A DNA stretch of 64,000 bases from Candidatus Cloacimonadota bacterium (GTDB lineage: Bacteria; Cloacimonadota; Cloacimonadia; Cloacimonadales; Cloacimonadaceae): NCBI GenBank assembly GCA_023228125.1, contig JALOBT010000001.1:1-64000 (forward strand), given 5' to 3'. Made by a program: the position numbers and the translations under genes. Positions 56,143-64,000 of this stretch are shown piece by piece. Within the stretch, counting starts at the first letter, position 1. Each line of letters starts with the position of its first letter. The notes beneath the pieces are model-generated. The model saw only the letters and a program-made list of their open reading frames with translations, had not been told where the DNA came from and made no database searches.

Positions 56143-57962
56143 GATATATTGGACATAGAAGTGCTTTGCCCATTGTGGTAGAAGCACTCAAACGCCTGGA
56201 GTACCGGGGATATGATTCTTCTGGAGTGGCTCTGATCCATGAGGGAGAGCTCGCTATATACAAGAAAGAGGGTAAGATCATCGAGCTGGAGAGAAGCTTG
56301 CCAGAGCCTTCCCGCTGCGATAGCAATATCGCTATATCTCACACCAGATGGGCTACCCATGGCGAGCCCAATGAGCTCAATGCCCATCCGCATGCCAATT
56401 GCAGCGGAGACCTGGCCATAGTGCATAACGGCATTATCGAAAACTACAAGCTCCTCAGGAAGCAATTGCAGGATTTGGGACACAAATTCATCAGCGAGAC
56501 GGATTCGGAGGTGCTCGCGCATCTGATTGAGCAATTCCTGAGCAGAGAGCCAAATTTGGAAAGCGCGGTGCGGGAAGCTATGAAGCTGGTGGAAGGCACT
56601 TACGCGCTGGTGGTGATCAGCAAGGCAGAGCCAGATAAGCTGATCGCCGTGCGCAAAGGCAGCCCCCTCATCATCGGAATTAATGACAACGAGCACTTTA
56701 TCACCAGCGATGTCAGCGCGATCATCATCCATACCAAGCGGGTGATTTATCTGCAGGATTCAGAGCTCTGCGTGGTGCGCTGTGATGGTTTTGAAATCTC
56801 CACTTTGGATAAGACCACAGTAAAACCGAAAATCTCCGTAGTGGATTGGGATATATCCGCCATCGAAAAGGGCGAATACAAGCACTTTATGCTGAAGGAG
56901 ATCTTCGAGCAACCCATCACCATCGAAAACGGCTTCAGAGGACGCATCAATGAATCAATGGGAACTGCCCGTTTGGGCGGCTTGCATCTGCCCAGCATTG
57001 AGCTGAAAAAGGTCAAGCAGATTCACCTCATTGCCTGCGGAACCTCATTCCATGCCGCCTTGATCGGTAAGTATATGATCGAAGAGATGGCGCGCATTCC
57101 TGTGCATGCAGAATATGCCAGTGAATATCGCTATCGTAACCCCATCATTTTGGAAGATACCCTGGTCTTTGTGATCAGTCAATCCGGCGAAACTGCGGAT
57201 ACTCTGGCAGCGATGCGAGAAGCTCAAGCCAAGGGTGCCAAGGTATTAGGAATCACCAATGTAGTGGGCTCCACCGTGGCCCGGGAAAGCGATGGCGGCA
57301 CCTATATCCATGCCGGCAGCGAGATCGGCGTGGCTTCCACCAAAGCCTTCACCTCACAGGTCACCATCCTCGCCCTTTTGGCTATTTATATGGGGCGGAT
57401 GAACCACCTTTCGGCCTTGAAGGGCTCAAAGTATATCAAGGCCCTGGCCGAAATCCCCGGTAAAGTACAGCAGATCCTGGCCCATAGCGAGAGCATCCGT
57501 GAGATTGCCCAGAGCATCAAGGATAGCAGTAATGCCCTGTATCTGGGACGTGGCCTGAACTATCCGGTGGCCTTGGAAGGTGCCCTGAAGCTGAAAGAGA
57601 TATCCTATATCCATGCCGAAGGCTATCCTGCCGCTGAGATGAAGCACGGCCCCATTGCCTTGATAGATAAGAATATGCCCGTAATCGCCATTGCCATCCA
57701 AGACCCTTTGTATGACAAGATTTATTCCAATCTTCAGGAAGTGAGAGCCCGCAAAGCCAGGCTCATCTGCATAGCTTCCGAGGGAGATACAGAGCTGGCC
57801 AAAATCAGTGAAAACGTGATCTATATTCCAGATACTATTCCGATTTTGCAACCGCTGCTCACGGTGATTCCACTCCAGCTTCTGGCTTATCACGTGGCGG
57901 ATCTCAGGGGAGTGGACGTGGATCAACCGCGCAATCTGGCCAAAAGCGTGACGGTGGAATAG
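56127..57962 (+). CDS. glmS: Glutamine--fructose-6-phosphate aminotransferase
   Basis: Makes glucosamine-6-phosphate for peptidoglycan and lipid A. The N-terminal glutaminase starts with the catalytic Cys (MCGIVGYIG, HTRWATHGEP, HNGIIENY). Two SIS sugar-isomerase domains follow (CGTSFHAA, SQSGETADT, SEIGVASTKAFTSQ), with the C-terminal NLAKSVTVE. 611 residues, normal. GGAGGTAAAG lies just upstream inside the permease gene. No glmS ribozyme is seen. Confidence 0.97.
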   Translation: MCGIVGYIGHRSALPIVVEALKRLEYRGYDSSGVALIHEGELAIYKKEGKIIELERSLPEPSRCDSNIAISHTRWATHGEPNELNAHPHANCSGDLAIVHNGIIENYKLLRKQLQDLGHKFISETDSEVLAHLIEQFLSREPNLESAVREAMKLVEGTYALVVISKAEPDKLIAVRKGSPLIIGINDNEHFITSDVSAIIIHTKRVIYLQDSELCVVRCDGFEISTLDKTTVKPKISVVDWDISAIEKGEYKHFMLKEIFEQPITIENGFRGRINESMGTARLGGLHLPSIELKKVKQIHLIACGTSFHAALIGKYMIEEMARIPVHAEYASEYRYRNPIILEDTLVFVISQSGETADTLAAMREAQAKGAKVLGITNVVGSTVARESDGGTYIHAGSEIGVASTKAFTSQVTILALLAIYMGRMNHLSALKGSKYIKALAEIPGKVQQILAHSESIREIAQSIKDSSNALYLGRGLNYPVALEGALKLKEISYIHAEGYPAAEMKHGPIALIDKNMPVIAIAIQDPLYDKIYSNLQEVRARKARLICIASEGDTELAKISENVIYIPDTIPILQPLLTVIPLQLLAYHVADLRGVDVDQPRNLAKSVTVE

Positions 57963-58077
57963 AGCATTATGGCAGAGCATATTCAGCTATAATGCTATGG
58001 TTGAAAGAACTAAGAACAGAGTAAGTCTTGACTTATTGTCTTGAACTAAAAACACTAAACAAAAAGGAGTTTGTGAC

Positions 58078-59328
58078 ATGAAAGCTGATACGATCATTAT
58101 AAATATTGGACAAGTAGCCACTATGGCCTCAGGCGGAAAGAGTAAATCCGGAGCACAGATGAATGATGCGGGAATCCTGTCTGATGCGGGAATCGCCATC
58201 AGAGATGGGCTTATCCTGGAGATCGGTCCTTCTGCTGAAATAGAGAAGAAATACCATTGGGACGAAGCCATCGATGCCAAGGGGCGGATACTGACCCCGG
58301 GCTTTGTGGATAGCCATACGCATCCAGTCTTTGTGCATACCCGGGAAGATGAATTTGCCATGCGCCTGGCGGGTAAAAGCTATGTGGAGATATCTCTGGC
58401 TGGCGGAGGAATTCGCAGCAGTATAGCTTCCACCAGAGCTGCCAGCGTGGCCGAATTGGTGGAGCTCAGCCTGCCCAGAATCCAAAGGATGATAGCTCTG
58501 GGAACCACCACCTTGGAAGCGAAAAGCGGTTACGGCCTCAGTGTGGAGAGTGAACTCAAGCAGCTAAAGGCTATTGATGAGCTTTCCAAAGTTTTGCCCA
58601 TAGATATCGTTTGCACTTTTTTGGGTGCCCATGAGTATCCCATAGAATATGAAAACGATCATGTCAGCTATCTGAAGATACTTACCCAAGAGATGATCCC
58701 GGCGGTAAAAGAGCAGGGCATTGCGGAGTTTTGTGATATCTTTACAGAGGCCCACGTTTTCAGCATCGAAGAATCGCGCAAGGTGCTGAGAGCTGCCAAA
58801 GATCAGGGTCTAAAGCTAAAAATGCACGCCGATGAGATCATTCCCATAGGTGGAGCAGAGCTGGCTGCAGAAATGGGCTGCACTTCGGCGGATCATCTTG
58901 GGGCCGCTTCAGATAATGGAATAATGGCGCTCAAAGCAGCCGGAGTGATTCCCACTTTGCTGCCGGCCACCCTCTTTTCTCTGGCTGCCAAGACCTATGC
59001 CAGAGGACGCTTTATGATCGATAGCGGTCTGCCCGTAGCCATTGCTACAGATTACAATCCCGGGAGCTGCAATTGTGACAGCATGCCCTTCACCATGAGT
59101 CTGGCCTGTCTGCAGATGGGCCTCACGCCCATCGAAGCACTCAGCGCTGCTACCATCAACGCAGCCTGCGCCTTGGGCCGCCAGGATCAGGTGGGCTCTT
59201 TGGAACCAGGCAAGCTTGCGGATATCATTATCTGGGATATTCCCAGCTTAAACTTCATCCCCTACCATCTGGGCTCTTCCCACATCGTGAAGGTCTTAAA
59301 GCGTGGTCGCCGTATCTTTAAGGCATAG
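58078..59328 (+). CDS. hutI: Imidazolonepropionase
   Basis: Third step of histidine degradation: hydrolyses imidazolone propionate to formiminoglutamate. Amidohydrolase fold with metal motif GFVDSHTHPVF, then EAKSGYGL, LGAHEYP, KMHADEI, and ATDYNPGS for the metal-binding Asp. 416 residues, typical. GGAG 9 bases upstream. Other hut genes are not present here, so the pathway must be split across the genome. Confidence 0.95.
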   Translation: MKADTIIINIGQVATMASGGKSKSGAQMNDAGILSDAGIAIRDGLILEIGPSAEIEKKYHWDEAIDAKGRILTPGFVDSHTHPVFVHTREDEFAMRLAGKSYVEISLAGGGIRSSIASTRAASVAELVELSLPRIQRMIALGTTTLEAKSGYGLSVESELKQLKAIDELSKVLPIDIVCTFLGAHEYPIEYENDHVSYLKILTQEMIPAVKEQGIAEFCDIFTEAHVFSIEESRKVLRAAKDQGLKLKMHADEIIPIGGAELAAEMGCTSADHLGAASDNGIMALKAAGVIPTLLPATLFSLAAKTYARGRFMIDSGLPVAIATDYNPGSCNCDSMPFTMSLACLQMGLTPIEALSAATINAACALGRQDQVGSLEPGKLADIIIWDIPSLNFIPYHLGSSHIVKVLKRGRRIFKA

Positions 59329-59334
59329 CAGAGA

Positions 59335-61641
59335 ATGGCTTTAAGCAATTACCGGATCATCGAGACTGTCCATCAATCCCGCCGCTTTATCTTATCAAAA
59401 GCAGAGCGGCTACAGGACTCAAAGCAGGTTCTGATCAAGACTCAGGCTCCGGCGATGCTCCAGGACCTCAAGTTATCTGAGAGCCTTGTCAAGGAAGCCA
59501 GTGCCGCAGCGCAGCTTTCTCACCCTCATATCCGCAAAGGTCTGGACTGCTTTTCAGAAGGCCCCAACCAATATCTGGTAGCAGAATATGCCCCAGGGCT
59601 GCCTCTGATAGAATACATCAGACAGAACTCTGATAATGTGACTTACACTCAAAGCCTGGTCTGGGCACGAGACCTTTTGCATGCCCTGATCTATGCTGCA
59701 AAAAGGGATGTCCGGCACCACAATCTCAATCCTTACAATATCATCATCAATGCAGCTTCTGAGCTTAAACTGATCGGCTTTGGCAAGCATCGGGATGCCT
59801 GGCAACACTCTGAAGGTAATTTTAACTATCGCTATCCCATACTCTATGTGGCTCCAGAGATCTTTAAGACCAATAACCCTCATCCGAATTCTGATATCTA
59901 TTCCTGGGCAGTATTGCTCTATCAGATCTTGTGCAAGGAATTGCCCTGGCGCCTGGATAGCTTCGTGGGCCCGGATGAACAGAAGCTGCAAAGCTTTAGC
60001 AGAGCTGTGACCCTGCCTTCTGCAGAAAAGGTGCCAGATGGGCTGTACAGCGTTCTGCTGGCCTGTCTGAAGCTGGATCCAAACGAGAGAATCAGGGATT
60101 TTGCTGAACTGCTGGATACTTTGCAGCAAGAGGTGCCGGATCTTGACTGGAGCTATCATGAACCAGTGGAAGAAGTGGTACCGATGGGGCTGCCTGAGCC
60201 TGAGCCCGAATCATCTGAGGCTGATGAAGAAGCTCTTGGGGAATCTGAATTGCCTATTGCCGGGCAGATTGAACCGGAAACCAAAGAGCTGTCTCCTGAG
60301 CTAGGTTTTGCTGAAGAACCTCTGCCAGAGCCAATAGTCGAAGACGAGGCCGAAGCTGAGCTCCAGCCCGAGCCAGACCTTCCTGAATGTCCTGCCACAG
60401 AAAGCGAAACCGAGCCAGAAGTCACAGAGTTTATCCAGGAATTTCCAGCCCCGATTCATGAAGCCCCCCAAGAGCCGGAGATCCAGGACGATTTTGCCTG
60501 GCCAGTGATCCAGGATGAACCCACAAGATCAATAGAAGCAGACACGATCCGCAAAGAGCCGGTGATGCCTCCTGAACCACCTGAAGCAAAATCTGAGCAA
60601 GTCCCGAAGACTAAAGCTGCCGCAGCAGAGGTAGCTCCTAAGCAGCCCGCAGCACCTGCACCGCCTCCTATAGAAAAACCAGCAGCTTCCATCCTTCCCA
60701 AACCCACATACTACGACCAGGATGCTGAGCTTTATCCCAAAGCTCCCAAGGATCTTGGTAGTATGAAAAAGATCTTCATCACCTTGATGGTGCTGAGTTT
60801 AGTCTTTTTGTCTTATGTTCTGATTCAGCGTTTTTTCTTGCGGCAGAAACCGAAGTTTGATCTAAAGGAAAGCACTGAAACTACAGAAATTGAGGATATC
60901 GATCTTGCTGCTTTAGCGGAAAATATCCCTCTGGATCTGCTCTGGGTTCCCTCGGATACTTTGATCATGGGCAGCATCAGCCCTGAAGCGAAAGATAACG
61001 AATTTCCGTTGCTTACCATCAAAATCTCTGGGTTTATGATCAGCCCCCTGGAGATTACCCAAGAGCAGTGGAGCATGGTCTATCCCAGTAATCCATCTCT
61101 GTATATCGGGGCAAATCTTCCCGTAGAAAACGTCTCATTTTATGATGTGATCGAATACTGCAATGCCAAAAGCCAGAAAGATGGTCTCAAGCCCGCTTAT
61201 GACTATCATGGCAGCGAGATCGTCTGTGATTTTGAGGCAGATGGCTATCGCCTGCCCACCGAAGCGGAATGGGAGCTGGCCGCCAAAGCCGGAAAAGGTA
61301 AGAACTTCCAGCTTTACAGCGGCTCCGATCTTCCGGACGAGATTGGCTGGTACTCTGAGAACTCCCAAGCCCGCAGCCAGACTGCAGGCAGCAAAAAGCC
61401 CAATTCACTGGGTATCTATGACATGAGCGGTAACGTCTATGAATGGGTCTGGAATTGGTATGCTCCCTATAGCTACCGCACAGAAGACCTTTTTAGTGGC
61501 CCTGGGGGTGGGACCGACAAAGTGATCCGTGGTGGCTCCTGGTATCACAATGCCGAGCGTATGCGCACCACCGCCAGGGAATATGTCAAACCCTATGTGA
61601 AGACCGGCTATATCGGTTTTAGGGTGGTGCGGAGCCGCTAA
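59335..61641 (+). CDS. Pseudokinase - membrane anchor - FGE/sulfatase-modifying domain protein
   Basis: 768 residues. N-terminal Ser/Thr kinase fold (~5-270) with Lys35 kept, but HRD is changed to HHN (128-130) and DFG to GFG (148-150), so it is probably catalytically dead. A Glu/Pro-rich linker of ~200 residues follows, then one transmembrane helix (~480-500, FITLMVLSLVFLSYVLI) and a formylglycine-generating-enzyme-like domain (MISPLEITQEQW, YRLPTEAEWELAAKAG, SGNVYEWVWNWY, VIRGGSWY, GFRVVRS). The FGE domain may bind glycans or act structurally. 6 bases after hutI, with a weak ribosome site. Confidence 0.87.
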   Translation: MALSNYRIIETVHQSRRFILSKAERLQDSKQVLIKTQAPAMLQDLKLSESLVKEASAAAQLSHPHIRKGLDCFSEGPNQYLVAEYAPGLPLIEYIRQNSDNVTYTQSLVWARDLLHALIYAAKRDVRHHNLNPYNIIINAASELKLIGFGKHRDAWQHSEGNFNYRYPILYVAPEIFKTNNPHPNSDIYSWAVLLYQILCKELPWRLDSFVGPDEQKLQSFSRAVTLPSAEKVPDGLYSVLLACLKLDPNERIRDFAELLDTLQQEVPDLDWSYHEPVEEVVPMGLPEPEPESSEADEEALGESELPIAGQIEPETKELSPELGFAEEPLPEPIVEDEAEAELQPEPDLPECPATESETEPEVTEFIQEFPAPIHEAPQEPEIQDDFAWPVIQDEPTRSIEADTIRKEPVMPPEPPEAKSEQVPKTKAAAAEVAPKQPAAPAPPPIEKPAASILPKPTYYDQDAELYPKAPKDLGSMKKIFITLMVLSLVFLSYVLIQRFFLRQKPKFDLKESTETTEIEDIDLAALAENIPLDLLWVPSDTLIMGSISPEAKDNEFPLLTIKISGFMISPLEITQEQWSMVYPSNPSLYIGANLPVENVSFYDVIEYCNAKSQKDGLKPAYDYHGSEIVCDFEADGYRLPTEAEWELAAKAGKGKNFQLYSGSDLPDEIGWYSENSQARSQTAGSKKPNSLGIYDMSGNVYEWVWNWYAPYSYRTEDLFSGPGGGTDKVIRGGSWYHNAERMRTTAREYVKPYVKTGYIGFRVVRSR

Positions 61642-61687
61642 CTACCGCAGTGTCCACACCCTTTCACCGAACTTGCTTTTAACCTGT

Positions 61688-61733
61688 CTTGGACACGAGA
61701 TAAGTCGAGTATTCGAGTCATCTCGTGTCCAAG
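61688..61733 (+). terminator. Long perfect hairpin after pseudokinase-FGE gene
   Basis: CTTGGACACGAGAT (61688-61701) pairs perfectly with ATCTCGTGTCCAAG (61720-61733) and is followed by GCATTTTAAA. It is 46 bases after the stop. The ACACGAGA core also occurs in the 16768-16886 repeat. Confidence 0.5.
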
Positions 61734-62076
61734 GCATTTTAAAGGCACGTTGAAGTATGGGGTTTCTGGAGTCTATGCAGGGGTTTTGTGCCCCTAAATA
61801 AGCTGAAAGCTACACCTCTTGTTTTGACTTTAAAACGACCTTTCCTGCGGTGGCCTTCGAGCTGTGCTTGTCCTGTATTTTGTTGTCAGCCATAGTGTTT
61901 TGAGCTCACCTGGGTCGTTTTAGAGTTAAAACAAAAGCAACGCTGATCGGATAGACTCAAGCCCCGCATGAGTCCTGTAGAGACGCTACTTCAGATAGAA
62001 GCTCGCAGCATCGTGATCCTCCTGTTTTAACTCTCATTTTTGGATCGGGAATAACTGGTAGTTGGCTTGGATAATA

Positions 62077-62130
62077 AAAGATACAGGACAATCTGAAGCT
62101 CGCTGCCAGATCAAAAATGAAAGTCAAAAC
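62077..62130 (+). repeat. Dispersed non-coding repeat, copy 2
   Basis: Inverted relative to the copy at 1872-1927, sharing AAAGATACAGGACAATCT and GCCAGATCAAAAA. Related fragments (GTTTTGACT, GTCCTGTATTTTG, GAGTTAAAAC) are scattered through 61815-62040. Nothing in 61734-62258 looks like a gene. Confidence 0.5.
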
Positions 62131-62312
62131 AGGTATCGAGCGAAAGTCAAAACAGTCGATTGGGGCTTGGCAGAAATGCTTGGAATAATATCAGTTGACA
62201 CAATTGGGACAATAATAAACCCTCTCCCAAGGAATAAAAGTCGGCTCAAGGAGGAGAGATGAAACCTGCCTTTTTCATATTATTGATCGTTGTGTCCAGC
62301 CTCGTTGTCACT

Positions 62313-62562
62313 GTAGGGGCTTTGGGTGAAAGCCCAAGTCTTTGCATGATGATCGTAGGGGCTTTGGGTGAAAGCCCCAATCTGCGTATAGTGATCAAGG
62401 GAGGGTTTGGCCTTATGCCCAGGGTTCATGCATTGCGTTTTGCAGTGATTGGGGCTCGTGTGTATGAACCACACATCGGTAACGTGTTTTTGGGCGTTCG
62501 GCCCAAGGCCCCTACATGCGTCTGGCGGGTTGTTTTTGGGCGTTCTGCCCAACGCCCCTACG
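62313..62562. repeat. REP-like cluster (GTAGGGGC hairpins)
   Basis: Two direct units begin GTAGGGGCTTTGGGTGAAAG (62313 and 62355), each a GGGCTTT/AAAGCCC hairpin. Two inverted units end GCCCCTAC (62486-62515 and 62533-62562), each with a TTGGGC/GCCCAA hairpin. Together they make a nested inverted array. It overlaps a frame at 62259-62600 that has a strong ribosome site and a signal-peptide-like start but a body made of these repeats. Confidence 0.7.
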
Positions 62563-62688
62563 AAAAGAGAATCCAGCAGGGGGAATGCCGGATTCTCTGA
62601 TCAAGTAGCGGTATGCTTCATGCGTCTTGCAGAGCATACTGCCGTGTTTTTTAGTAAAGACTTTTGAGCTTAGTTTAAGACTTTAAAT

Positions 62689-63879
62689 CTAATCCAAAGC
62701 TTTCAGGAAACTGGGAACATCCGTGCGCATTGGTTTGATGCGGTTGGGGTCATCGGCGGTTCCATTATTTGCTTTATCCTGGGTGGATTGGGAATTGATC
62801 CCCAAGGTCTTGAGAATGGTGCCGATTTCATCTTTTGGACTTGGGGGCTGCGCATCATGTCCCATAGTTTTGTTGGTATTGAATTTTGGGAAATCCAGCA
62901 AACTATCCGGCTTTTCGCTTTTATCCTTATCCAGGCCGGTAGCGATGAGGGTGACGGAGATCTTGCCGGCCATACTTTCTTCCATGATCACGCCCATGAT
63001 GATATTGGCGTCACTTCCGGTTTCATTTACGATTACTTTGGATACATCCTCTATTTCGCTCATCAAAATATCATCTCCGGCCGTGATATTGAGCAGCAGG
63101 GATTGGCAGCCAGCCAGGCTGATATCGCTGAGCAGAGGATTGTCTATAGCGGCTCTGGCGGCATTGATGGCGCGGCCATCACCTTCAGCGAGGCCTGTTC
63201 CCATCAGGGCATAGCCCATGTTTTGCATCACTGCTTTGACGTCCGCAAAATCCACATTGATCAGGCCGGTAATGGTGATGATGTCGCTCACAGCCTTGGC
63301 GGCTTCATAGAGCACGTCATCGGCATTGTTAAAGGCAGTAATCAGAGTGGCATTGCCAAAGATCTCACAAAGCTTTTCATTGGGGATCACGATGAGGGTA
63401 TCCACATATTCGCTGAGGTGGCGGATGCCGTGGTCGGCATTGTCTTGCCGCTTTTGTCCTTCGAAGGGGAAGGGTGTGGTTACGATGCCCAGGGTCAAAA
63501 TGCCCATTTCCCGGGCGATTTTGGCGATGATGGGAGTGGCTCCAGTGCCGGTGCCTCCACCCATTCCGGCAGCGAGGAAGATCATGTCTGCACCTTCCAG
63601 GTGAGATTTGATCTCGTCTTTGGATTCTTCTGCGCTGCGCGAGCCAGTTTCTGGATTTGCTCCGGTGCCCAGGCCACGGGTGAGCTTTTTGCCCAGTTGG
63701 AGTTTCATTTTGGCCTGGGATTTGGTAAGATCATCCGCGTCTGTATTGGCGGCGATAAATTCCACTCCGTTCAGTCCGTTTTTGATCATGGTGTTGATGG
63801 CATTGCCGCCGGCTCCGCCGACTCCGATCACTTTGATGTTTGTGCCGAGCTGTGCAGGTCTATCGTCAAATTCAATCAT
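62689..63879 (-). CDS. ftsZ: Cell division protein FtsZ
   Basis: Tubulin-like GTPase that forms the division ring. VGGAGGNAINTMI near the N-terminus, the tubulin signature GGGTGTGATP near 108, TPFPFEG, and NADDVLYEAAKAVSDIITI. The 396 residues include a variable linker and a C-terminal DPNRIKPMRTDVPSFLKAL that matches the FtsA/ZipA-binding tail type. AAGGGGG lies 3-9 bases before the ATG. It follows ftsA on the - strand by 10 bases. Confidence 0.97.
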   Translation of the reverse strand: MIEFDDRPAQLGTNIKVIGVGGAGGNAINTMIKNGLNGVEFIAANTDADDLTKSQAKMKLQLGKKLTRGLGTGANPETGSRSAEESKDEIKSHLEGADMIFLAAGMGGGTGTGATPIIAKIAREMGILTLGIVTTPFPFEGQKRQDNADHGIRHLSEYVDTLIVIPNEKLCEIFGNATLITAFNNADDVLYEAAKAVSDIITITGLINVDFADVKAVMQNMGYALMGTGLAEGDGRAINAARAAIDNPLLSDISLAGCQSLLLNITAGDDILMSEIEDVSKVIVNETGSDANIIMGVIMEESMAGKISVTLIATGLDKDKSEKPDSLLDFPKFNTNKTMGHDAQPPSPKDEIGTILKTLGINSQSTQDKANNGTADDPNRIKPMRTDVPSFLKALD

Positions 63880-63889
63880 GGTATCCCCC

Positions 63890-64000
63890 TTAGGTGAAGT
63901 CTTTTATTATTTTCTTTAGTTTATCTACAAATTTGCTATTACCCAGATTACCCAAAGAAAAGCTGCGGGTTCCGGGTTCGTGTTCAAAGCCCATGGCGTA
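63890..64000 (-). CDS. ftsA: C-terminal end of FtsA, truncated by window edge
   Basis: An open frame enters from the right edge and ends at 63890 with SLGNLGNSKFVDKLKKIIKDFT. The amphipathic, Lys-rich end fits the membrane-targeting helix of FtsA, and its place directly upstream of ftsZ supports this. Only 36 residues are visible. Confidence 0.75.
   Translation of the reverse strand, partial: YAMGFEHEPGTRSFSLGNLGNSKFVDKLKKIIKDFT

Noticed and set aside
62259..62600. 113-codon frame with good ribosome site
   Set aside because: Beyond the first ~20 codons it is entirely made of GTAGGGGC repeat units; not supported as a functional protein.
62788..63897. 369-codon frame on the + strand opposite ftsZ
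   Set aside because: Fully antisense to a clear ftsZ gene, with composition expected from its codon bias.
1..64000. CRISPR array
   Set aside because: No set of regularly spaced identical repeats with unique spacers; the repeats found are palindromic or dispersed.

Overview
The window is most likely from a Gram-negative anaerobic fermenter of the Candidatus Cloacimonadota (WWE1) type. This is inferred from gene content, since no database search was possible. The pointers are a fused LpxC-FabZ for lipid A, LptF/LptG and a TonB receptor (outer membrane), paired methylmalonyl-CoA mutase subunits with MeaB (propionate/succinate chemistry), HydF ([FeFe]-hydrogenase maturation), HutI (histidine breakdown), and a surface protein with an NPFNPST-type C-terminal sorting domain. 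Genes are tightly packed, often overlapping by 1-14 bases, and several start with TTG.

Layout. 1-13.6 kb, + strand: lipid A genes (lpxC-fabZ, lpxA), M18 aminopeptidase, DUF1015 protein with rimO, trpS, a divergent pgk, then mutA-mutB-meaB. 13.8-16.7 kb: a solute-binding lipoprotein overlapping a membrane-anchored SpoIIE-type phosphatase. 16.7-17.9 kb: repeat-rich non-coding DNA ending in a structured leader RNA before a lipoprotein/TonB-receptor operon (17.9-20.5 kb). 21-24.5 kb, - strand: a frameshifted, IS-truncated beta-helix surface protein. 24.5-31.9 kb: an AT-rich accessory island bounded by two diverged IS256-family elements. It holds a RiPP-like locus: two radical SAM proteins (one decayed), a 49-residue proline-rich candidate precursor peptide, a methyltransferase, and an ABC exporter cut off by an IS end.

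32.1-38.8 kb, + strand: secA, topA, ABC permease. 38.8-46.7 kb, - strand: small membrane protein, radical SAM/SPASM protein, lptG, lptF, ligA, carbon-nitrogen hydrolase, hydF. 46.7-48.7 kb: a second, inverted copy of the long non-coding repeat, a decayed TPR fragment, tRNA-Pro(GGG), a small protein and an IS end remnant. 48.7-51.6 kb, - strand: a metalloprotease/propeller/barrel protein. 51.9-61.6 kb, + strand: GcvT-like protein, NatA and NatB-CPBP transporter, glmS, hutI, and a pseudokinase-FGE protein. 61.6-62.7 kb: repeats. 62.7-64 kb, - strand: ftsZ and the end of ftsA.

Most of the window is housekeeping. The parts that stand out are the IS-bounded RiPP-like island, the leader RNA whose outer helix competes with pairing to the ribosome binding site, and several families of non-coding repeats whose hairpin arms differ between copies by compensating changes.
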